From positions 29,031-93,030 of the forward strand of contig PNLU01000001.1 in NCBI GenBank assembly GCA_013823245.1: a DNA stretch of 64,000 bases, in the 5' to 3' direction. Source of the stretch: Alcanivorax sp. (GTDB lineage: Bacteria; Pseudomonadota; Gammaproteobacteria; Pseudomonadales; Alcanivoracaceae). The notes below the pieces were generated by a model, which saw nothing but the letters and a program-made list of their open reading frames with translations, did no database searches and had not been told where the DNA came from. Shown one piece after another: positions 10,852 to 18,934 of this stretch. The first letter of the stretch is position 1, and each line of letters opens with the position of its first letter. The position numbers were made by a program, and so were the translations under genes.

Positions 10852-11853
10852 TCACTCGTCGCTTTTGGCCTTGCGATACTCGATGGGCGTCATCCCCACC
10901 CAACGCTTGAACGCACGATAGAAGGTACTCGGCTCCGAAAAGCCGGTCAGATAGACAATCTCGTCGATGGATTCCTCCGTCCCGCCCAGCAAACGCTTGG
11001 CCAGACGACAACGGTAATCCGCCACCAGTTGATTGAAGTTGGTCCCCGCATCCGCCAGTCGCGTGCGCAACTGCCGAGGCTTGATACCCAGCCGCGCCGC
11101 CACATCCTCAAGATTGGCATGCCCCGACTCCAGCAACTCGGCGATCAGCCGGTTCACCTGCGCCACCAGATCCTGCTTCTCCAGCCGCGCCACCTGCTCA
11201 ATGGCCAACTGCTCATGCAGACGCAGCAATTCCGGCTCATGGTGTGCCGACGGCAACGCCATCACCTCACGCGAGAAACGCAGCCCTGTGTGCGGCTGAT
11301 CGAACAGGATCGGACAACCGAACACCCGCTGGTATTCCTGCATGTCGGCATGGGCGGAATGCTTGAAACTGATCTGCAACGGCTCGAAGGCGCCGTCGGT
11401 CACGAACCGGAAGAACTTGATCACCCCCACCATGCCGCACTCGTTGAAGTGGTGCAGGCGGCGGCTCCAGAACATCTGCTTGAGCAGCACCGTGTCGTCG
11501 TCTTCTTCCAGCTCGCCTTGCGCGGCATCCGACAACAGACGCTGGTAGTTCAGGGCCCGTTTCAGCCCCTCACCAAACGTCGGGCTGCTGAGAAACAGAT
11601 ATTCCAGCACCTGGCCCTTGAAGATCGGGATATGGTCACCCAGATGCAGACCCACATGGGGGTCGCCGGACACCTCTTCGGCGGCCTGCCAGAACCATTC
11701 CTGGGCATCATGGGGGGTGCGCAGATCCGGCTGGCCCATGACTGACGCATTCAGGCCTACCTTCTGCAATACCGCATCGGCATCTATACCGGCGGACTGC
11801 ATGCCCTTGTAGGCCATGCGCAGCAATACCCCGGAGTCGGTCAGTTCTGCCAT
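10852..11853 (-). CDS. AraC family transcriptional regulator
   Basis: The product has 333 residues. The N-terminal ~210 residues resemble the arabinose-binding-like sensor domain of OruR/ArgR-type AraC proteins. The C-terminal ~100 residues hold two helix-turn-helix motifs, ending with the AraC signature 'GFSEPSTFYRAFKRWVGMTPIEYRKA'. The ribosome site is weak (AGGA about 13 nt upstream). It lies 98 bp downstream of desB on the same strand but is not clearly in its operon. Ligand and targets are unknown; the lipid gene neighbours make a fatty-acid role plausible. Confidence 0.88.
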   Translation of the reverse strand: MAELTDSGVLLRMAYKGMQSAGIDADAVLQKVGLNASVMGQPDLRTPHDAQEWFWQAAEEVSGDPHVGLHLGDHIPIFKGQVLEYLFLSSPTFGEGLKRALNYQRLLSDAAQGELEEDDDTVLLKQMFWSRRLHHFNECGMVGVIKFFRFVTDGAFEPLQISFKHSAHADMQEYQRVFGCPILFDQPHTGLRFSREVMALPSAHHEPELLRLHEQLAIEQVARLEKQDLVAQVNRLIAELLESGHANLEDVAARLGIKPRQLRTRLADAGTNFNQLVADYRCRLAKRLLGGTEESIDEIVYLTGFSEPSTFYRAFKRWVGMTPIEYRKAKSDE

Positions 11854-11951
11854 CCTGCTTTGTTATCCTGACAGTTCAGTATCAGTTGGCAGATTAGCAC
11901 AGCCTTGCCCGGCGCCGGAACCGGCACCGGGCAAGGTGTTGGCAAAGGGCC

Positions 11952-13070
11952 TCAGGCGGTCGCCGCCGCCCGGCGACGACCCGGCAACGCCAGGCGATGG
12001 ATACGCTTGAGTACCGTGCCAAACTGGCGCGGCAGGCTGCCGGTGTTGTACTGCAGGCCATAACGCTTGCAGATCTCCTGTACCCGGGGCCCGATCTCGG
12101 CGTAACGGTGCGCCGGCATGTCCGGGAACAGATGGTGCTCGATCTGGTGACTCAGGTGGCCGGTCAGGATATGGAACGCGCGGCCGCCTTCCAGGTTGCT
12201 GGAGCCCAGCAGCTGGCGCAGATACCACTCCGAGCGGGTTTCGCCCTCGACCTCTTCCTCGGAGAACATTTCCACGCCCTCGGTGAAGTGGCCACAGAAG
12301 ATCACCGCATAGGCCCACAGGTTGCGGATCAGGTTGGCGGTGACGTTACCGGCCAGGGTAAACACGAAGCCGGGACCCGCCAGGGCCGGGAACAGCAGGT
12401 AGTCCTTGAACACCTGCTTGCGGGCTTTCTTCCAGATACCGCTCAGTTGCTTGCGCGCCTCGGCAAACGATTTGCCACGGCCGATGCGCTCGAACTCGAC
12501 ATCATGCAGGGCCACACCCCACTGGAAGAAGGCGGCCAGAATCCAGTTATAGGCTGGCTGGAACAGATACTGCGGCTTCCACGGCTGGTCGTCCGACAAG
12601 CGCATGATGCCGTAGCCCACATCCCGGTCCTTGCCCACGATGTTGGTAAAGGTGTGGTGCATGTAGTTGTGCGAATGCTTCCACTGGTCGCCCGGGCAGG
12701 TGTTGTCCCAGTCATAGGTCATGGAGTTCAGCGCCGGATCCTTGAGCCAGTCCCACTGGCCGTGCATCACGTTATGGCCGATCTCCATGTTCTCCAGGAT
12801 CTTGGACAGCGACAGCAGCGCGGTCCCGGCAATCCAGGCGGGCGGCAGGAAGCCGGCGAACAGCAGCGCCCGACCCGCGACTTCGGAATAGCGCTGGGTC
12901 TTGAGGATGCGGCGGATATAGCGCGCATCGCGCTCACCCAGATCAGCCATGACTTCCTTGCGCAGGGCGTCCAGCTCGGCACCGAAGGCCTCGACCTGCT
13001 CGGCACTCAGGTGGCGCCAGCCACGTTTCGGGGTGATGTTTTGCGGCATTGCATTGACGGCGGCGTTCAT
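11952..13070 (-). CDS. desB: Membrane acyl-CoA delta-9 desaturase, DesB type
   Basis: An integral-membrane di-iron fatty-acid desaturase of 372 residues. The three histidine boxes are visible: GHNVMHGQWDW, HSHNYMHHTF and HQIEHHLFPDMPAHRY. Membrane segments flank the first box and the central 'LIRNLWAYAVIFCGHF' region. It inserts a cis double bond in saturated acyl chains using O2 and electrons from a partner reductase. That reductase is encoded 28 bp upstream (desC), and a DesT-type repressor is divergent from desC. This matches the Pseudomonas aeruginosa desT-desC-desB locus. Two ATGs lie in tandem after AGGAGG; the second (13070) has the better spacing. Confidence 0.88.
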   Translation of the reverse strand: MNAAVNAMPQNITPKRGWRHLSAEQVEAFGAELDALRKEVMADLGERDARYIRRILKTQRYSEVAGRALLFAGFLPPAWIAGTALLSLSKILENMEIGHNVMHGQWDWLKDPALNSMTYDWDNTCPGDQWKHSHNYMHHTFTNIVGKDRDVGYGIMRLSDDQPWKPQYLFQPAYNWILAAFFQWGVALHDVEFERIGRGKSFAEARKQLSGIWKKARKQVFKDYLLFPALAGPGFVFTLAGNVTANLIRNLWAYAVIFCGHFTEGVEMFSEEEVEGETRSEWYLRQLLGSSNLEGGRAFHILTGHLSHQIEHHLFPDMPAHRYAEIGPRVQEICKRYGLQYNTGSLPRQFGTVLKRIHRLALPGRRRAAATA

Positions 13071-13098
13071 CATGAGCCTCCTGGTCAGTGGGTTCGTA

Positions 13099-14175
13099 TC
13101 AGAGCTCGACCTGCACGGCGCCGGCGGCGGCGTGCACGCAAAGCTGGATGTCTTCGTCTTTCACGTCGCGCACTTCACCGTTGCGCAGATCGCGCACCCG
13201 GCCTTCGCTGACGTGACATTTGCAGGCATGGCAGATACCCATGCGGCAACCGGATTCCGGATTCAGGCCCTGTTGCTCGGCCAACTCCAACAGACTGCCG
13301 GCACTGTCACCTGCAGCCTCGCGACCACTCTTGCTGAACAGCACCACACCTTCACCGGCTGCGCTGCTGACCTTGACCTGGAACTGCTCCTGGGCAGGCG
13401 TTGCCAGCCCGGCGCGCTCGAAGGCGGCGTTGACCCGCTCCATCAGGGCAGGCGGACCGCACAGCAGCGGCGTACGCGCTGCGTAATCCGGCACCAGTTC
13501 AACCAGTTGTTCCGCGCTGAACAGGCCACGGCGGTCACCCGCCAGCGGGGCCCCTTCATTAACCACCTGAATCAGGGTCAACCACTCGAACCGCTCGGCC
13601 AGGGCACGCAGCTCGGCGCGGAACAGGGTGTCGATGTAGCTGTTGCTGTAATGCAGGAACACCACATCGCGCTGCTGCCCCTCACGAACGCACTGGCGCA
13701 GCATGGCCATCAGCGGGGTGATACCGCTGCCGCCGCTGATCATCAGCAGCGGGCCATTCCCCTCGGGCAACAGGAACTCGCCGCGCGCCTGGCTCAGATG
13801 CAGGATCTCGCCAGCGCGGGCCTGATCCACCAGGTAGTTGCTGACCAGACCCTGACCGTTGCGCTTTACCGAGACCGTGATGCCCGCATCCGCCGGTGCA
13901 GAGGAGATGGAGAAGCAGCGGCTGTGACGCACGCCTTCAATCTCGACCCCCAGCACCAGGTGCTGGCCAGCACGGTGCCCTTGCCAGTGGCCGTTGGGCG
14001 TAATGTGCAGGGTCACGGCGTCCGCCGTTTCCCGCTCTACCCGCTCGATACGGCCCCGCACCTCGGCCACGGACCACAGCGGGTTGAACTGGGTCAGGTA
14101 ATCATCCACGGACAGCGGTGACGCCATCGCGCGGGTAATCGGGTTATCCAGCAGTTTCCATCCTGTGCCACGCAT
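13099..14175 (-). CDS. desC: Ferredoxin-type oxidoreductase, electron donor to the desaturase (DesC type)
   Basis: A 358-residue flavoprotein that passes electrons from NAD(P)H to the desaturase. It has an FAD domain with 'RCFSISSAP', an NAD(P) domain with 'LMISGGSGITPLMAML' and a C-terminal plant-type 2Fe-2S domain (SGCRMGICHACKC, last ligand in QLCVHA). I chose ATG 14175, preceded by GAGGA. The ORF-track ATG at 14205 lies inside the predicted operator, close to the predicted transcription start, and has no ribosome site. It is the first gene of the desC-desB operon, under the promoter at 14198-14241. Confidence 0.86.
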   Translation of the reverse strand: MRGTGWKLLDNPITRAMASPLSVDDYLTQFNPLWSVAEVRGRIERVERETADAVTLHITPNGHWQGHRAGQHLVLGVEIEGVRHSRCFSISSAPADAGITVSVKRNGQGLVSNYLVDQARAGEILHLSQARGEFLLPEGNGPLLMISGGSGITPLMAMLRQCVREGQQRDVVFLHYSNSYIDTLFRAELRALAERFEWLTLIQVVNEGAPLAGDRRGLFSAEQLVELVPDYAARTPLLCGPPALMERVNAAFERAGLATPAQEQFQVKVSSAAGEGVVLFSKSGREAAGDSAGSLLELAEQQGLNPESGCRMGICHACKCHVSEGRVRDLRNGEVRDVKDEDIQLCVHAAAGAVQVEL

Positions 14176-14197
14176 GGAGGGTTCCTCAATCTGCGTT

Positions 14198-14241
14198 GTG
14201 AACATGCGTGCACTTTATTTCTGCGGCCCCACCAATGTCAA
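14198..14241 (-). promoter_or_regulatory. Predicted desCB promoter with DesT-type operator
   Basis: On the minus strand, TTGACA (14241-14236) and AATAAA (14219-14214) are separated by 16 bp. Just downstream, over the expected transcription start, lies the near-perfect palindrome GTGCAC-GCAT-GTTCAC (14198-14213). Its half-sites match the GTGAAC-N4-GTTCAC pattern I recall for FabR/DesT regulators with one mismatch. Binding there would block initiation. Confidence 0.68.
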
Positions 14242-14373
14242 CACCTGTACACAAAGTTATTTTTTATCTATATATATCATTAGGTTATAAAGTGAACACC
14301 CGGGAATGCTTTTATTGCGGGGGCAGAGCGGGGACAATGACGTACACAGATCAGGGCGAACAGCGGACGGCAC

Positions 14374-15012
14374 ATGGACCAGACAGGGGAAACCCGACGC
14401 GACCCGCGGCGCGGGCGCACACGCCGGGCGCTGCTGGATGCAGCACTCGAACTTGTTGAAAAGAAAGACAATTTTACAGCGCTATCGCTGAGACTGGTGG
14501 CCCGCAAGGCGGGCGTGGTGCCCACCGCTTTCTATCGGCACTTCCCCGATATGGATGCCCTGGGGCTGGCCCTGGTGGACGAATCCTTCCGTACCTTGCG
14601 GCAGTTGATGCGCGATGTACGCGCCGTGGGGCTACCCCAGAAGCAGGTCATCAGCACCTCGGTGCAGACTTACGTGCGCTATGTGCGTGATAACGCTCGA
14701 CATTTCCAGTTTGTGGCCAAGGAACGCTTCAGCGGCAGCCAACCCATTCGCACCGCCATCCGTCAGGAAATACGACTGTTCACAAGTGAACTGGCCACTG
14801 ACCTGTCCCGCATTCCGTTTCTGGCCAAGGTCAGCGCCGAAGATCTGCAGATGATGGCGTCCCTGGTGGTCAACAACATGACCTCCCTGACCGAGCAGAT
14901 TCTGGATATCCCGGTGGACGACCGCGCGGAGGAGGCCTTCCTGGCCCGCGTGGCAGAGAAGCAGCTGCGCCTGATCTTCCTCGGCGCCGCCAGCTGGCGC
15001 AGCCAGCCCTGA
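14374..15012 (+). CDS. desT: TetR family regulator of unsaturated fatty acid synthesis (DesT/FabR-like)
   Basis: The product has 212 residues. The HTH is followed by 'VVPTAFYRHFPDMDALGLALVDES', a segment shared closely with FabR and DesT. These repressors sense the ratio of unsaturated to saturated acyl thioesters and control membrane fluidity genes. It is divergent from desC, as in Pseudomonas, and a candidate operator lies over the desC start region. An AT-rich stretch (about 14255-14290) between the two genes, unusual for this GC-rich window, probably holds its own promoter. The ribosome site (GGACGG) is weak. The next gene is convergent (17 bp). Confidence 0.85.
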   Translation: MDQTGETRRDPRRGRTRRALLDAALELVEKKDNFTALSLRLVARKAGVVPTAFYRHFPDMDALGLALVDESFRTLRQLMRDVRAVGLPQKQVISTSVQTYVRYVRDNARHFQFVAKERFSGSQPIRTAIRQEIRLFTSELATDLSRIPFLAKVSAEDLQMMASLVVNNMTSLTEQILDIPVDDRAEEAFLARVAEKQLRLIFLGAASWRSQP

Positions 15013-15029
15013 CAACACACCGGCCCGGC

Positions 15030-16112
15030 TCAGAGAGGTCGGAAGGTGCGCTGGATATCGGTCTGCATGGCGCCGTACTGCTCGTCCAGCACCCGGTCGT
15101 AGGCACGCATCAGGCTGCTGCGCAGCTCCTCATGCATTTCATCCAGGCTCTTTTGCAGGGCCGCTTCCAGTTCATCGCGATTCAGCGCTTCGTCCAGACG
15201 CAGCAGAGCCCAGTCCGTGGCCAACCAACCGGCGGTACCGGCCACCAGCGCGCAGGCCAGGGCGCCGGGGCCGCTGGGCGCACACAGGGTGGCACCACCC
15301 GCCGCTGCCGTACCGGCCCGGGCTGCGCCGCGGCCTGCCCCCCGTGCGGCCACAGCCCGGCCTGAGGTGGCCGCTGCACGGCGGCTGGCAGCACGCCAGA
15401 TGAGCGGCCCGGCGGCGATACCCACCGCCGCCGCGCTGCTGAGTGACATCCGGGCAATGAATTCCGGGCTGCCGTACCCGGTCAGTTGTTGTGTCAGCTC
15501 ATCCAGCGCCAGGGTCTCGGTATCCGGTAACGGCGCCACCGGCATCCGGTCGGCGTCCAGCAGGTCGAGCATTTCCGCCAACCAGTGTTCCCGCGTTTCA
15601 CGGGCCGCTCGCAGCAGGCGCGCGTCCGCCTGAACACGCAATATCTCCAGCCGGTTTTCAAAGTCGGCGGCCTCGAAGATCAACGCCTCGGCACGCCGGG
15701 CCACAAAACCTTCGTCCGCCAGGCTGGCCTTTTCCAGCGCCCACATGGACAGCCGCGCATACTCACCGCCCAGGGAGTAGTACCAGTCAGCAAACACCGG
15801 CAACCGGGCCGACAAATCCGCAAACAGGCGATCCAGCGACTGATCCAGATGATGGGCCACGGCCTCCCGCGCGGCCTCCTCGCCCTCGGCAAAACGCAGC
15901 GCAGACAGCAACGCCAGTTCCTCCGCACGGCGCGGCGACACCTGATAGTGCGCGTCGCCCACCCGCACCACCACCGGTGCGCCGGGATCGCGCGCCGCCT
16001 GCCAGGCTTCGCGCTGCACCAGCACCAGGCATAACGCCGCCACCCCGGCCAGCAAGGCCAGCAGACGAACCACCGGGACGGCGGTTTCCGGGGTCGAGGC
16101 GGTCACGGTCAT
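15030..16112 (-). CDS. Membrane-anchored protein of unknown function with Gly/Ala-rich zipper
   Basis: The product has 360 residues from ATG 16112, preceded by GGAG and overlapping the upstream stop as TGATG; the longer ORF start lies inside the upstream gene. There is one N-terminal membrane segment (~residues 15-32), a long soluble helical middle (~35-220) rich in Ala, Glu and Leu, then a Gly/Ala/Arg-rich hydrophobic stretch (~225-305) with repeated small residues, and a charged helical tail ending QRTFRPL. I recognise no family. Translational coupling with the next membrane protein implies a shared function. Confidence 0.7.
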   Translation of the reverse strand: MTVTASTPETAVPVVRLLALLAGVAALCLVLVQREAWQAARDPGAPVVVRVGDAHYQVSPRRAEELALLSALRFAEGEEAAREAVAHHLDQSLDRLFADLSARLPVFADWYYSLGGEYARLSMWALEKASLADEGFVARRAEALIFEAADFENRLEILRVQADARLLRAARETREHWLAEMLDLLDADRMPVAPLPDTETLALDELTQQLTGYGSPEFIARMSLSSAAAVGIAAGPLIWRAASRRAAATSGRAVAARGAGRGAARAGTAAAGGATLCAPSGPGALACALVAGTAGWLATDWALLRLDEALNRDELEAALQKSLDEMHEELRSSLMRAYDRVLDEQYGAMQTDIQRTFRPL

Positions 16113-16942
16113 CACGGGCTCCGTGTCAGGGGATCGATGCGACGGCGCGCCAGCGTCAGGGCGCCAGCGCAAGCCACCAGGTATGACCACACAAACAGGC
16201 CATTTGCGGCAAGCAATACCAGCCAGCCGCCAATACGCAGCATCGGGCTGCCGCTGCCGGGCAGATATTGCTGCCCGAGCCAACTCACCAGTGCATCCTT
16301 GCCTGCGGCCGCCTGCAACAGCGCCTCCAGCCACGCGCTATGTGCATACTGGGCCTGCATCGCATGCCACAGCGCCTGACGCAGCCCGACATCAGTGTAA
16401 TCCGGGTAGGCCACGCGCAGCGCCAATACCGTCGCCACCACAAACAGCACCAGGAACAGCGCAACCAGCGTAACCCGCATGGCCAGCTCCGGCAGGTAGC
16501 GTGGCGCAGCATGCCGCGCAAGCAGGCGCTCACATACCCCCTGGACAATCACCATCAACGGCAAGGTCGCCGCCAGCAACCACCAGAACCCGTTCTGCTG
16601 CAAACGCACCACTGCCACACCCAGCACCAGCGCCAGCACCAGCGCCTGGGCCGCCTGCCGCAGCCATAACAGCAGCCCACCCCGCAGGCGCCAGCGCCAA
16701 CGGCTGTCCGCATGCAGATACGCAGCCAGAAACGCCTGCCGCCGGCTCAGGGCCCGGCGCCACAGCCCGGCCTGCATGATCGCCGCCAGCAACAGCCAGG
16801 CCAGCACCAGGCCGGCATGGCTCCACTGGCGCCCAGACAGATGCAGCGCCAGCAATAACGCCATGGGCACCAGCAACCACAAGCCCTGATTTACCCAGTG
16901 CCAGCGCGGCAGGCGCCGCGTGTCGGTCGTCACTTCGGCCAA
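16112..16942 (-). CDS. Multi-pass inner-membrane protein of unknown function
   Basis: The product has 276 residues with about five or six hydrophobic segments: roughly residues 18-34, 42-60, 90-112, 118-133, 150-172 and 236-260. Leu, Ala and Trp are abundant and the loops are Arg-rich (positive-inside). No motif is recognised. It is the first gene of a two-gene operon, with its stop overlapping the next start, and it is divergent from the MaoC gene 74 bp away. Codon use fits the rest of the window. Confidence 0.7.
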   Translation of the reverse strand: MAEVTTDTRRLPRWHWVNQGLWLLVPMALLLALHLSGRQWSHAGLVLAWLLLAAIMQAGLWRRALSRRQAFLAAYLHADSRWRWRLRGGLLLWLRQAAQALVLALVLGVAVVRLQQNGFWWLLAATLPLMVIVQGVCERLLARHAAPRYLPELAMRVTLVALFLVLFVVATVLALRVAYPDYTDVGLRQALWHAMQAQYAHSAWLEALLQAAAGKDALVSWLGQQYLPGSGSPMLRIGGWLVLLAANGLFVWSYLVACAGALTLARRRIDPLTRSP

Positions 16943-17016
16943 TCCACCCTCCCCCTGTGCTTGCCTATACTGCCCTGCATTGAATTCACCCTGCTGACGT
17001 CATCAAGGATGCCACC

Positions 17017-17886
17017 ATGAGTGCCACAGAAATTCGCGAACTGCGCAACGCGCCCGCCATGCTGCCCCTGTTTGCCAAAGCCGTGGTGCGGGCCGGTGTG
17101 AAACCCGGCAAGAACCCGGAACTGCCGAACAAGGGTGTGCGCCTGAGCGATATCATGCTCGATGCGAAACATCTGGCCACTTACCGCAAGGTATGCGGTT
17201 TCAAGGCCGACGGCTACCTGCCGGTGACCTATCCGCACCTGCACGCGCACCCGCTGTTCATGAGCCTGCTGCTGGACAAGGACTTCCCGTTTGCCGCCAT
17301 GGGCCTGGTGCATGTACGCAACCGTATCACGCAATACCGCCGTATCCAGGAGCGCGAGCAACTGGATGTGGAATGCCGCTTTGGCGAGCTCACGCGGGTG
17401 GCCAAGGGCTACGAATTCTCGATCCTGACGCATATCAGCACCGGCGGCGAGCTGGTCTGGGAAAGCGAATCCACCATGTTCCGCCGGGGCGGTGGCACGG
17501 GTGAGGACAAGGGCAGCAAGAAGCCGGGGGCAGCAGAGCCGGTAACGAATGCCACCGAGTGGAAGGTCCCGGGCAGCATGGGCCGCCAATACGGTGCCGT
17601 ATCGGGCGACCGCAATCCGATCCACCTGTATCCGCTGACCGCGAAGCTGTTCGGCTTCAAGCGTCAGATCGTGCACGGGATGTGGTCCAAGGCGCGCTGC
17701 CTGGCCGAGGTAAACGATCAGTTGCCGGAGAACGGTTTCAGCGTGGACGTGCAATTCAAGTTGCCGATGTTTATTCCGGCGACGGTAAAGTTCGCGCAGG
17801 AGAAGCAGGGCTCGGGGCTGGATTTTCGCCTGCTGGCCGCGGATGGCGTAAAGCCGCACCTCAGTGGTGAGATTCGCGCGCTCTGA
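17017..17886 (+). CDS. MaoC family (R)-hydratase/dehydratase, HtdX-like
   Basis: A 289-residue double-hotdog-type hydratase. The hydratase-2 motif is visible in 'YGAVSGDRNPIHLYPLTAK' with the catalytic Asp and His, followed by 'QIVHGMW'. The N-terminal half looks like a degenerate hotdog. Such enzymes interconvert (R)-3-hydroxyacyl and enoyl thioesters. AAGGA lies six bases before the ATG. With the FabG4-like reductase and FadI-like thiolase at 8-11 kb this would complete a reversible four-step cycle with an acyl-CoA dehydrogenase (inference). Two large hairpin repeats follow the stop. Confidence 0.88.
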   Translation: MSATEIRELRNAPAMLPLFAKAVVRAGVKPGKNPELPNKGVRLSDIMLDAKHLATYRKVCGFKADGYLPVTYPHLHAHPLFMSLLLDKDFPFAAMGLVHVRNRITQYRRIQEREQLDVECRFGELTRVAKGYEFSILTHISTGGELVWESESTMFRRGGGTGEDKGSKKPGAAEPVTNATEWKVPGSMGRQYGAVSGDRNPIHLYPLTAKLFGFKRQIVHGMWSKARCLAEVNDQLPENGFSVDVQFKLPMFIPATVKFAQEKQGSGLDFRLLAADGVKPHLSGEIRAL

Positions 17887-17906
17887 AGCGTAGTTTGGGT
17901 GGTTAT

Positions 17907-18023
17907 GGCCCGAGGGGGCGGGTATCCCCTTTCAGGACACGCTGCAAGTACATCCATGTAAGCTCGCGTTCGGCATCCATGCCTCTCGACGGTCCTGAAA
18001 GGGGATACCCGCCCCCTCGGGCC
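17907..18023 (+). repeat. Long hairpin element, copy A
   Basis: Perfect 32-bp arms (17907-17938 and 17992-18023) enclose a 53-nt core containing GGCATCCATGCC and TACATCCATGTA. The outer flanks are GGTGGTTAT on the left and GTCACG on the right. It forms an inverted pair with copy B and lies between the convergent maoC and VOC genes. The core matches copies C and (reversed) B and D; the arm sequence differs from theirs. Copies A-D form one family defined here by the shared core. Confidence 0.9.
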
Positions 18024-18164
18024 GTCACGTTCAGAGCAGTCTTCCGATACCCAGCCAGCGGAACGCGTGGTTCTTGCTCGAAATCAAACCTGCCCGCGTC
18101 CGGGTTCTCTGGAGAAACCCGGCCCGCAGCCCGTCGAGCTCTTGACGAGCGGGCTGCGCGTGAC
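18024..18164. other. Spacer between hairpin copies A and B, with smaller hairpins
   Basis: This 141-nt non-coding stretch begins GTCACG and ends CGTGAC, mirroring the flanks of copies A and B. Inside are two smaller inverted repeats: CCGGGTT/AACCCGG with a 9-nt loop, and CGCAGCCCG/CGGGCTGCG just before copy B. There is no T-run and no credible gene. Confidence 0.6.
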
Positions 18165-18283
18165 GGCCCTCGGGTGGCGGGCATGGGTGTTCAGGACTGT
18201 CGAGAGGCATGGATGCCGAACGCAAGCCCCCAGGGACGGGTTCACGGCGTGTCCTGAACACCCATGCCCGCCACCCGAGGGCC
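18165..18283 (-). repeat. Long hairpin element, copy B (inverted relative to A)
   Basis: Perfect 33-bp arms (18165-18197, 18251-18283) enclose a 53-nt core. On the minus strand the core contains CGTTCGGCATCCATGCCTCT as in copy A, but the first mini-stem reads CCC...GGG in place of TAC...GTA. The flanks mirror those of copy A. The far end lies 15 bp from the stop of the VOC gene, so it could also shape the 3' end of that transcript. Confidence 0.9.
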
Positions 18284-18298
18284 ATAACCACCACAACC

Positions 18299-18730
18299 TC
18301 AAGGAACGGAAGTAAAGCTCACCATCCACTGAATACCAAACGCATCCACGCAGATGCCGAACAGCTTCGCCCACTCGGTGGCTTGTAACGGCATGCTGAC
18401 CTCGCCGCCCTCGGCCAAGGCGCCATGCACGCGGCGCGCCTCCTCTTCCGAATCAGCCTCCAGCGCAATAAAAAAGTTGTTGCCCGCCACAAAACGCCCA
18501 GTGTGCTCCGCGCTGATCACGTCCGTACCCATCAGGATATTGTCGCCCCCCAGCGGCAGCCCGATATGCGCAATCGCATCCAGCTTGTCCTCTGGCGCAC
18601 CCATGGGGTTGCCCGGAAAATCCCGGTAGCGGATCACCTCGGTGAAATCGCCACCAAAGATACTGCGATAGTGGTTGAACGCCGCTTCAGTAGTGCCTTT
18701 GAAATTCAGATAAGGATTGGCCATTTTCAT
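18299..18730 (-). CDS. VOC family protein (PhnB-like)
   Basis: A 143-residue protein of the vicinal-oxygen-chelate superfamily, PhnB/glyoxalase-like subgroup: 'NPYLNFKGTTEAAFNHYRSIFGG' at the N-terminus, 'DVISAEHTGRFVAGNN' in the middle and 'FGIQWMVSF' at the end. I chose ATG 18730, preceded by AGGA at 9 nt; the upstream ORF extension has no PhnB similarity. The small dimeric fold is known for metal-dependent or DNA-modifying relatives, but the reaction here cannot be stated. It is convergent with maoC across the hairpin repeats. Confidence 0.85.
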   Translation of the reverse strand: MKMANPYLNFKGTTEAAFNHYRSIFGGDFTEVIRYRDFPGNPMGAPEDKLDAIAHIGLPLGGDNILMGTDVISAEHTGRFVAGNNFFIALEADSEEEARRVHGALAEGGEVSMPLQATEWAKLFGICVDAFGIQWMVSFTSVP

Positions 18731-18934
18731 AAGCAGGTGTCCTGTCATGGTTTCGGGGTATAACGCTGTTGTGTTGTCGCTTTCCCCCGGTCGCTTTCGA
18801 CAGCAGTTGCTGGCCAGCGCAGAAGAAGTGGCCGAAGCGCTCACGCGCCGCTGACGCAGGCCATTGTGAGCTGTCGGCTTTGCACGCACAGTGGGGCATT
18901 GCCAGCCCCCCGAAATCTGTCAAGGAGCACAGAC

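Noticed and set aside
18024-18164. Rho-independent terminators between hairpin copies A and B
   Set aside because: Stems are present but no T-run follows any of them.
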